Source: Oligoflexia bacterium | GTDB taxonomy: Bacteria > Bdellovibrionota > Bacteriovoracia > Bacteriovoracales > Bacteriovoracaceae | Assembly: GCA_015232355.1 (NCBI GenBank) | Contig: JADFZW010000013.1 | Coordinates: forward strand, 79,137-143,136 | DNA length: 64,000 bases | Direction of reading: 5' to 3' | Shown: positions 10,496 through 18,700 of the stretch, one piece after another | Layout: the number at the start of each line of letters is the position of its first letter | Position numbering within the stretch: position 1 is the first letter of the stretch | Translations under genes and position numbers: made by a program | The notes under the pieces: generated by a model | What the model was told of the DNA's origin: nothing | Database searches by the model: none | What the model saw: the letters and a program-made list of their open reading frames with translations, nothing else

Positions 10496-11422
10496 TTATC
10501 TCATAAAAGGTTTTCCGCTACTATTCGATCTGGAATTTGGATTTCCAGGAGCATTACTACCGTGAATATTGTTATGGCAATTGAGACACTGACGAGCAAT
10601 ACCTTTTCCGTTCATATTACTGGCAGTATTTCCAAATACAGTCAGACCAGAATAGACTGTTGAAACGTGACCTGTGCTCGCAAGATGGCAGTTCTGACAA
10701 AGGGCCACTTGTTTTTCCGCTAAAAGCTTTGGGTGTATACTTCCATGTACTTTATGACAATTTAAACAATTCTCTTGTACCGGTGGATGTTCCCACATAT
10801 ATGGTCCTCTCTTATCTGCATGACATTTATAACAAAGTTGTTTTGCACTTTCAGCTTTTAGATTTGTTTTTCCCATTACTCCATGTGGATTGTGACAGTT
10901 TATACAATCAACTTTACCCTCTTTAATTGGATGATGAGATAATTTTTTAATGTCAGAGTTAATATCCCTATGACAATTTAAACAAACATCATGAGATGGT
11001 TTAGAAGTTCCGGCCTTAGTATGAACTGTATGGCAGCTATTACAAGATAAATCATTTTTCTTATGTTTTGATGTATTCCAATTAATTACCATCTTCGAAT
11101 TTTCATGACATTTTAAACAAGGGGAACTTCGTTCTTTCGGAGTTTGAACTGATTTTTTAGAAAAACTATAAATAGACTCTACACACTTGTTATGTTTTTC
11201 AGTTCCTAAATGGCAATTGCTACAATTTTTATTTTCCTTACTTGCATCTAAAGCAAATGCTTTGGCATGATGACCTGATTTAAACTTTTCAATGCTTGCC
11301 TGATGACATTCCATACATCTCTTATCGCTGGCCCAACTAATATTTATAATTAATACAAAAGCAAAAAGAATCATGAGAAAAATAGGTTTCAACTTAGATT
11401 GAACATCTTTAAAATTTTTCAT
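10496..11422 (-). CDS. Decaheme c-type cytochrome, MtrA/DmsE/PioA family
   Basis: A 308-residue exported cytochrome with exactly ten CxxCH sites (CMECH, CSNCH, CLKCH, CNSCH, CLNCH, CINCH, CYKCH, CLNCH, CQNCH, CLNCH) after a signal peptide of about 31 residues. Spacing and length match MtrA/DmsE (about 330 residues), the heme wire that runs inside an MtrB barrel. Extra histidines between sites fit bis-His ligation. It is the first gene of a likely operon with the porin and monoheme cytochrome. No surface MtrC/OmcA-type cytochrome is present in the window, so the arrangement is closer to PioAB or to a minimal MtrAB pair. Direction of electron flow cannot be told from sequence. Confidence 0.92.
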   Translation of the reverse strand: MKNFKDVQSKLKPIFLMILFAFVLIINISWASDKRCMECHQASIEKFKSGHHAKAFALDASKENKNCSNCHLGTEKHNKCVESIYSFSKKSVQTPKERSSPCLKCHENSKMVINWNTSKHKKNDLSCNSCHTVHTKAGTSKPSHDVCLNCHRDINSDIKKLSHHPIKEGKVDCINCHNPHGVMGKTNLKAESAKQLCYKCHADKRGPYMWEHPPVQENCLNCHKVHGSIHPKLLAEKQVALCQNCHLASTGHVSTVYSGLTVFGNTASNMNGKGIARQCLNCHNNIHGSNAPGNPNSRSNSSGKPFMR

Positions 11423-11649
11423 TTTCCTGCCATTTTTTTAAAAAAAAATTTTTATCAATATTTATACAGACACAAATCAGTTTATAGTAACTAAATAAAA
11501 TATTCAATATGAATACTTGGGGATGAAAATTGTGATTGAATAAAAAATTTTTAAGAAAAAAATATCTGACTATTCAAGTCCGGCTTTGAAATCAGATTTT
11601 CAGATTCAAATCCAGCTTTCGTATGAATTTCTATTTATACTTCTAATTC

Positions 11650-12351
11650 CTACATTTTCAATTTATAAACATTTTCTTTACCATATTCCGAATTTGGATC
11701 TTTTTGATCTAATATATTTTGAATATGAAAAATAAAACCCATCTTTTTTGCCAAGAAATTAGAACCAACATTTTTATCAAGACATTCCCAATAGAGATTT
11801 TCCATTACAAATTTTTCTTTGATTAATTTACTTAATGCCTTTGTGGCCCTCTCACCAAGTTTTTTACCTTTAAATTGTGATGATACAAAGATTGCCACTG
11901 CTCCCTCATCAGTACCATTTTGATTATACATTCCAATGTTACCAACTAAATTTCCATTCTCATCGTGAATAAGGTACTCAACTTTTGATAACTTATTTTT
12001 AGAATCCTTTTTGTTAATTTCATCAAGTGCAGCTTTCGACAATTCGAGCATATAATTTACATTATTCTTAACAAAATCTTTATCGAAAGTCGTTTGTGGT
12101 TTGCCCCAATAATACTTTAAATAATTTAGATCTTTTTCGCCTAAGTATAATTCAAGCAACTTATCTTTTTGTTCTTTTGTTTGTAAAAATTCAAATTTAA
12201 GTCCACCATTTTCAAATTTTAAAATCGAATCAACTTTCACTCCATCCTTTAATTGCAGGGCCCACGAATTTAAGCTTGTACTTAAATTTATACTGATAAA
12301 AGAAAATATAAAAGAAAGCGTAATAACAGACACACTAATAAAATAATTCAT
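11650..12351 (-). CDS. GNAT-family N-acetyltransferase with a signal peptide
   Basis: About 233 residues from the ATG at 12351. An earlier in-frame ATG at 12366 exists, but GGAGG lies about 8 bases before the second one and decides the start. The N-terminal 25-30 residues form a signal peptide or anchor, which is unusual because GNAT enzymes need cytoplasmic acetyl-CoA. The acyl-CoA-binding segment reads roughly VSSQFKGKKLGERATKAL, and the ending (NVGSNFLAKKMGF) matches the closing part of ribosomal-protein or amino-acid-acting GNATs. Substrate unknown. It stands alone between the cytochrome operon and a divergent transporter gene. Confidence 0.75.
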   Translation of the reverse strand: MNYFISVSVITLSFIFSFISINLSTSLNSWALQLKDGVKVDSILKFENGGLKFEFLQTKEQKDKLLELYLGEKDLNYLKYYWGKPQTTFDKDFVKNNVNYMLELSKAALDEINKKDSKNKLSKVEYLIHDENGNLVGNIGMYNQNGTDEGAVAIFVSSQFKGKKLGERATKALSKLIKEKFVMENLYWECLDKNVGSNFLAKKMGFIFHIQNILDQKDPNSEYGKENVYKLKM

Positions 12352-12409
12352 CGCTAATTCCTCCATTTTGTTTTAAATTAAATTAAATCAAATTCATTTA
12401 CTCAACTAA

Positions 12410-12433
12410 TAAGCACTTAAGTAAGCACTTAAG
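12410..12433. repeat. Tandem direct repeat of TAAGCACTTAAG in an intergenic region
   Basis: Two adjacent copies of TAAGCACTTAAG, each containing the palindrome CTTAAG, lie between the divergent GNAT and transporter genes. A regulator site is possible; no other evidence was seen. Confidence 0.45.
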
Positions 12434-12646
12434 CATTTCGATTATCTGTATCTATCTTAACTTTAAATAAGGGATCCACTATGATAAAAAAAATGAAAAG
12501 ATAAATCTTTATATGATTTGAGTATTTAGTTTCCTATAAATATCTTTTATTCTCTTTTTATGTTCCATTTACTGCCAACTTTTTTTAATATTTAAGATGT
12601 ATTTAAGATGTATCTTAGATGTATCGATGAAAAAGGAAATTTATTT

Positions 12647-14323
12647 ATGACTTGGCCACTCTCACTTATTCAAGATAGCTCAAGCATACCTCATGCTGTT
12701 CTCGCTATAAGCTTAGCTATTAGTATAGGACTTGCAATCGGACACATTCGCATACTAGGTGTAAGTTTAGGAGTAGGAGGAGTTCTTTTTTCTGGTTTAT
12801 TACTTGGTCACTTTAAAATGTCTATTGAAAAAGAGGTCTTTGAATTTATCCGTGAATTTGGATTAATACTTTTTGTTTATGCAATCGGATTGCAAGTAGG
12901 TCCTGGATTTTTTTCTTCATTCAGAAGACAAGGACTCACCTTAAATCTCTTGGCCACAGCAATTGTTTTAGGTGGAACTTGTATCGCTGTTATCATAGCT
13001 CTAACTGCAAACCTAGATATTAGTACCATCATTGGAATTCTCTCAGGTGCAGTTACAAATACCCCTGGTCTAGGAGCGGCCCAACAAGCATTAAAAGATT
13101 TTTATAGTAATACCACTAACAACTTAGAATTAGTCGGTCTTGCTTATGCTGTCTCTTACCCCTTTGGTATCGTGGGAATAATTCTCACTATGATCATCAT
13201 CAAAAAACTTTTTAAAATAGATATCGCAAAAGAAGCTGAAAGTTTTTCTCTTCTCGAAAATAAAAGAAAAGATCAATTGCTGACAAAAGATTTTGAAATC
13301 ACTAATCCTAATCTTCAAGGAAAAACGGTCAAGGAATTAATTGATATCATCGGTTCAGGAGTAGTAATCACTAGAGTGTATAATGATGGCCAACAAGAAC
13401 TAGCAAAGGGAGAAGCAAAACTTCGTCTAGGAAGTGTAATTCATGCAATCGGTTCCGCAAAACGACTTGAGGATTTAAGAATCATTGTCGGTCTTGAAAG
13501 TAAAATTGATTTACCATCACTTCCAAGTCCAATCAATGTTACTACTGTACTAGTTACCAAAAAAGAAGTAGTGGGAAAACATTTAACTGAACTTGATTTA
13601 ATTAATAAATATGGAGTTATCATTACCAGGATTGCTAGATCAGGTATTGAATTTACTCCTACAAAAAATTTAACTCTACAATTTGCTGATCGATTAAAAA
13701 TAGTAGGCGATAGTGAGTCCATTCAAATTGCCACCGAAGAATTAGGTAACTCTGCTGAAGAGTTAGATCGTCCACAAATAATTCCAATCTTTGTAGGTAT
13801 CGCTTTAGGAGTAATTGTAGGAACAATGCCAATTGCAATTCCAACGATGCCGGCCCCAGTAAAACTTGGATTAGCAGGCGGTCCTTTAATTGTAGCATTA
13901 ATCCTCGGAAGCTTAGGAAAAGTTGGACCAATCTTAAGTTACATGCCCACTCCTGCTAAAATGCTTTTGCGTGAATTTGGAATCGCACTATTTCTTGCTT
14001 GTGTAGGACTTAAATCAGGAGAGCATTTATTTAAAATTTTAAGTAACGGCGATGGATTTAAATGGATGCTCTACGGTTCACTGATTACTTTCATTCCACT
14101 CTTTGTTGTTGCTATCGGCGCACGCTTGTTTAAAAAGATGAATTATCTTACTCTTTGTGGTTTACTCTCTGGAAGTATGACTGATCCACCAGCATTAGCA
14201 TTTGCAACTCAAATAACCAAGCACGATGCTCCTTCCATCTCCTACGCCACAGTTTATCCACTCACTATGCTTTTGCGAGTGGTGATCGCACAGATATTGG
14301 TTATCATGGCCATTCGCTGGTAA
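12647..14323 (+). CDS. AspT/YidE-family membrane transporter with two TrkA-C domains
   Basis: About 558 residues, close to E. coli YidE/YbjL (about 553). The order is N-terminal membrane block, two cytoplasmic RCK/TrkA-C-like domains (roughly residues 200-360) and a second membrane block with the family's Gly-rich segment GLAGGPLIVALILG. AspT members exchange amino acids or dicarboxylates such as aspartate for alanine; the substrate here is unknown. An earlier ATG at 12608 adds 13 residues, but AAAGGA precedes the ATG at 12647 and the protein from there starts with family-like MTWPLSLI. A strong hairpin terminator follows the stop codon. Confidence 0.85.
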   Translation: MTWPLSLIQDSSSIPHAVLAISLAISIGLAIGHIRILGVSLGVGGVLFSGLLLGHFKMSIEKEVFEFIREFGLILFVYAIGLQVGPGFFSSFRRQGLTLNLLATAIVLGGTCIAVIIALTANLDISTIIGILSGAVTNTPGLGAAQQALKDFYSNTTNNLELVGLAYAVSYPFGIVGIILTMIIIKKLFKIDIAKEAESFSLLENKRKDQLLTKDFEITNPNLQGKTVKELIDIIGSGVVITRVYNDGQQELAKGEAKLRLGSVIHAIGSAKRLEDLRIIVGLESKIDLPSLPSPINVTTVLVTKKEVVGKHLTELDLINKYGVIITRIARSGIEFTPTKNLTLQFADRLKIVGDSESIQIATEELGNSAEELDRPQIIPIFVGIALGVIVGTMPIAIPTMPAPVKLGLAGGPLIVALILGSLGKVGPILSYMPTPAKMLLREFGIALFLACVGLKSGEHLFKILSNGDGFKWMLYGSLITFIPLFVVAIGARLFKKMNYLTLCGLLSGSMTDPPALAFATQITKHDAPSISYATVYPLTMLLRVVIAQILVIMAIRW

Positions 14324-14331
14324 AAAAAAGA

Positions 14332-14354
14332 AAAAAAGTGCCAGGCACTTTTTT
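14332..14354 (+). terminator. Rho-independent terminator
   Basis: A perfect dyad with arms AAAAAAGTGCC and GGCACTTTTTT around a single A, 8 bases after the transporter stop codon. The T-run completes a classical intrinsic terminator. Its GTGCC core resembles the repeated GTGCC elements of the island at 27-36 kb. Confidence 0.85.
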
Positions 14355-14374
14355 AATCACAAATACGTAACCAC

Positions 14375-14722
14375 TCAAATAATTTTTTTCATTTTAGATA
14401 GTATATCTTTCCAAAATAAAGATGGGGAGTTTGTTGTTAAGTCGTTAAATTCTTGAGGGGTGTAGATAAGTAAATCTATATCAGGAAAGATATTGAAAAT
14501 ATCTTCAAAACATTCCCATCTTTTAATAAATTTTTTGTTTGTTTCAGTTATAATTATTAAATCGATATCACTACAGGAGTTGTGTGTACCAGTGGCCAAA
14601 CTTCCAAAGATATAGGAAGAGATAACCTTGCCTTGTAAAAATGATTTTAATTCGTCTATGACATTTTTATATCGATCATTTGTAAGGTCAAATTCAGTTG
14701 TATACTTTACTAGAATGCTCAT
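14375..14722 (-). CDS. Minimal nucleotidyltransferase-fold (MNT) protein
   Basis: A 115-residue protein with the nucleotidyltransferase signature G40-S41...S51-D-I-D54 and a third acidic position near D81/D83. Stand-alone MNT proteins are usually the antitoxin halves of HEPN-MNT modules, where they can AMPylate the HEPN toxin. No HEPN gene adjoins it, so this one is either an orphan or has another role. It starts 3 bases after the in-frame TAA that ends a 27-codon extension of the preceding polyferredoxin frame, so it is probably translated from the same transcript. Confidence 0.75.
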   Translation of the reverse strand: MSILVKYTTEFDLTNDRYKNVIDELKSFLQGKVISSYIFGSLATGTHNSCSDIDLIIITETNKKFIKRWECFEDIFNIFPDIDLLIYTPQEFNDLTTNSPSLFWKDILSKMKKII

Positions 14723-14725
14723 ATG

Positions 14726-14809
14726 TTACTCTATTCCTATTTCTTTTTTTACATAGTCTAAGAAAGGCGAAAGGCGTGCCACGCCACATCTGGGATTTGG
14801 TATTCCGTC
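14726..14809 (-). other. 27-codon in-frame extension beyond the UGA stop of the polyferredoxin gene
   Basis: Directly after the TGA at 14810-14812 the same frame stays open for 27 codons to TAA. The hypothetical peptide (starting DGIPNPRCGVARLSPFLDY) has a composition unlike noncoding DNA here, with Pro, Cys and Arg in an ordered stretch. It may be a former C-terminus cut off by a nonsense mutation, a readthrough or recoded segment, or chance. Confidence 0.4.
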
Positions 14810-15745
14810 TCAATTGCTCTTGAAGTTAATCTTTTCTCTTATCCCACAATCAAGTCCGAAGGTCGCCGATGCTGCGTTCATCTTGCATCCATGAACACAC
14901 TTAAAACATAATATACATTCCGTTGATAACACTCTTTTATTCTCTTTTTTATAATCAATAATTTTTACATTCATTGGACACTCTTTTTCACACACCCCAC
15001 ACTCGCTACACTTTTTATTATCAATTTTAATTTTTAAGAGTGAAAAACGAGATGTTATCTTCATAATGAATGGTATCGGACAAAAATACTTACAAAATGC
15101 TCTATTATCTTTTAAAATTATCGCCAAACTAATTCCAACAACATAATAAACAACATTTCCAATAATAAACCATCTAAACATTCTTGATGTAGTATCAAAT
15201 GTTCGATTTATTTGAAAAACATATACAGCTATTAATACAATACCAAGTGAAATAAAAAAATGAACATATCTTACAGCTCCAAACCACTTTATCCTTCCAT
15301 TTCTACATATCCTATATGGGAGAAAATCCAATATCATGGCCGTCCAACAGCTCCATCCGCAATAAGCTCTAGCAAATATAATCGGTCCGAAAATTTTTGA
15401 AACTAAATATTGTAAAGCTGCACCTGAAAAAAAACCTTCTATAAAACATATAAAAAATCCCTCTAATTGAAAATTCACACGTCCTAAAATCCCAATATAT
15501 AAAAATATATATGATCCTATAAAAATTTGACTGCCTAATCTAACTATCTCTTTATTTCGTTTTGAGACAAAGTTATTGGCCCCCCATCCTATTGCAATTA
15601 TCAATCCAATACCAATAAAATTTGAAAGATAAAATCTATTACCTGTTATTTTCCAAATTAAAACTGCTATTCCACAAAAAATTATAAACAGAATGGTCGA
15701 TAATTTAACAGTTGAAAAAATTAACTCTCGTTTTTCATTAAACAT
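14810..15745 (-). CDS. NapH/NosR-like membrane polyferredoxin
   Basis: A 311-residue integral membrane protein with about six TM helices, a CGWSC motif (C129/C133), a CKYFCP motif (C218/C222) and a C-terminal 2x[4Fe-4S] ferredoxin (C246/249/252/256 and C277/280/283/287). The layout matches quinol-linked electron-transfer proteins of the NapH/NosR/CcoG type, which feed electrons to periplasmic or membrane partners. It lies 33 bases after the Pfa-like synthase gene, so it may supply electrons to a membrane step of that lipid pathway (inference). The frame continues past its TGA stop for 27 codons. Confidence 0.85.
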   Translation of the reverse strand: MFNEKRELIFSTVKLSTILFIIFCGIAVLIWKITGNRFYLSNFIGIGLIIAIGWGANNFVSKRNKEIVRLGSQIFIGSYIFLYIGILGRVNFQLEGFFICFIEGFFSGAALQYLVSKIFGPIIFARAYCGWSCWTAMILDFLPYRICRNGRIKWFGAVRYVHFFISLGIVLIAVYVFQINRTFDTTSRMFRWFIIGNVVYYVVGISLAIILKDNRAFCKYFCPIPFIMKITSRFSLLKIKIDNKKCSECGVCEKECPMNVKIIDYKKENKRVLSTECILCFKCVHGCKMNAASATFGLDCGIREKINFKSN

Positions 15746-15778
15746 AATTATACTTACCTAAATTGCACATAAATATAT

Positions 15779-18700
15779 TTATTCTTTAATTACTTGGCAT
15801 TTCACTCTTAGCTCTATTAAGAGATCATTCTTTTCGTTAAACATACAAAGCTTACTTTGAAAGTGATTCTCATCAATCTTTGATGAGAAATTAGTCATAT
15901 AAACTTTTGAAGGAAGAATATTATCTGCAACAATATTAGCAAAATGAAAATTTAATGTCTCAATTTCAACTGGAAATGAATCGATCCCAAATGCTGTAAT
16001 CGCCAAAACACCATTTGCTTGCAAAATTGCATCCACTAGCAAAATAATCTTATCAAATATTCCTAAGTTATGTATCGGCGATAGTTTTTTTGTATCATTA
16101 ATGTATGCAAGAAATCTTATACCTCCCTCAGTTTTACCTTCCCTTTCCTCTTTGATATCTATACCATCAAGACATTTAAATACACCATTATGAGGCAAGC
16201 ACTTCTCATAAATTTCATCTTTTGATAATGATGTTTTTGTTTTTAAATTTAGAAGATGTACAAGATTAACAAGTTTAGTAGGATTATCGATTTCTTTTAC
16301 TTTAAAAACTTCTGTCCCTCCTGAAAAATATATAGAATCGTTATCTTTCAGAAAGAATATTGGGCCCCTGTCACTCTTTTGGGAAGAAAATCTAATATTC
16401 ACATTATCATTAAGTTTTATCATTTTATGGGCCACTAAATTTTCTATCTTTGGAAGCATCCCTGTTTGCAAATAGAAGTCACAACAAATCATCGATACAA
16501 CTGTGGCCATAGCAACAATACAATTTCCTCTGATCATATGACCATTTAAATAGTTGTCTCCATCAACTGTAAAAACTTTATTAAATTGATATAGATTATC
16601 TCTACTTTTTATTCCTAAAAGCTTTTCAAAATATTTAAGGTTATGAGTATTAAGTTGAAATAATCCTCTATCATGAACATCCGAATAACTAATTTCCACC
16701 TCAGTCTTTTCGTTCAATTCCTTGTTAAAAAATTTAACTGCATCAATCGAATCTAATAACGATAATCCACTCTGTGATATCTTGGCACTTATTCCTTCAT
16801 TGGCCGTCATCCCTAAATTATTCCAGGCCGGCCAATAGATATTTTGAAAATAGGTAGTCGGTGAAACATCCTTAATTTGATGGGCCAGAGTGGACATAAT
16901 AGCATTGGCCGCTCCATAGATCGTCTGTCCCCCTTGAGTGTAAAGAGCTACAATTGAAGAAAAATTTTCAACTCGTTTTATATTTATTGATTCACATGCT
17001 TTAATAATATTTAACATTGTCAGCACTTTAGTATTTAATTCAAGTTCAATCTCTTTTGAGGTCTTATCTTTTAATAAAGCACTCTTTTCAATACCCACTC
17101 CATTAATTAGTAAGTCTATTTGAGAGAACTTAGTCGCCAATTTATTAAAGGTGTCCCAATCAGTTGTATCACCTTCAACATATTCAACATGCCGAAACTT
17201 TTTTGCCAATTCAAAAATTGCATTTTTCACTTGTGGATTATCGGCACTACTCCGTCCAACTAAACAAAGAGAGGAATTCTTGCTATTAAATAATTTATCC
17301 AAAAGGAAAAATGTAATCCCTTTGCTACCTCCTAATGCTACAATTTGATTATATATACCTAAAGGCGCACTTGTTGTTTTAATCTCACTCTTAACTAACC
17401 CTCGCACTAATCTCTTGTGGTTTAGATAAGCAACATCTCTATCTATAGGGTAATTCGCTTCTTCCAACACTAAATTAATTAATTCATTATTCAACTCTCT
17501 ACAATCAGGAAGCAAAATACTCTTAAAAAGAAAATTCCTTTCAAACTTAAGTGAACCAAAAAAAGTAATCAGTCCTTGAATTAAAGGATTGTATTCATCA
17601 TTGTAAACAATAGTAATCTTCTTCAAAGAACGCTCATCTTCTTTTGCTGTCGCCATTTCACTTACAATTTTAAAAAACAAATCTTTTGCAAAAACACTCT
17701 TTTCTATTCTTAAAGCATCTATTATTGTGATTTCCGCCAACTTAAAATCTTTTTTACTTATGTCTACAATATGCGGGATTTGAGTTATCGCTGCATCCCC
17801 ATCATTTAAACTAATTTTTTCTTTTCCCTTCCAACTTATTCTAAAGCGATTAAACTTACTCTTATATTTATTTTTTTCCAGTGTACTTAAATCTCCTGAC
17901 GATTTCTTCTCATACCAATTCTTAACAAAATGAACAGCTTCTCCAATGCTTTTAAAATTATGAGCAAAAAAATCCTCATCATCAATCTCATATTCCTTAG
18001 AGATATTTACAAAGACTTCTGCCATTTTAATGGAATCGATATTTAGATCATCTTGAAATCGATCCTGAATAGAGATATTTTCCAAGTTGTGACCAGAAAT
18101 TCTATGTATAATCTGCCTTATCTTATTAAAGAAAACACTATTTTCCGCTGTGATCGAATATTTAATCGCCAAACCTGTACCATCATCACTCTTCTTTCGA
18201 GAAAGAAAATGGGTAACTGCTATAATTGAATGCTCCTTCTCTTTTAATATTGATAAAACAAAATTAGCACAAATATTTTTAGGACTAATCTCTACAAAAG
18301 TAGCAATTCTCTTTTCATAAATATCTTTAACCATCTTAACAAAATCAACTTGTGCTGTAGTTTGCTGTAATAAAATATCTTTAATCAAATCTTCATTCCA
18401 ATTACTTTCATCTACATAATGATTGCCGACATAACTTACAAATGGAAATTTAGGTGCAGACATCTGATACTTTTTCGTTTTTAAATATTTGGCCATTTCC
18501 TCTTGCACTGGCCTCATCAATGGTGAATGATATGGTTGGGGAACATTTCTTAATATATTATAATATTTTTGATTATCTTTTAATAATTGCACTACTTGAT
18601 TAACAAATTGAGGAGGAACAGTAATAGTTGTCTGTTCATAAGAATTAATATTGCTTACATAATAATAATCCTCTGGCAAAATTCCCCTGACATCCTCTAT

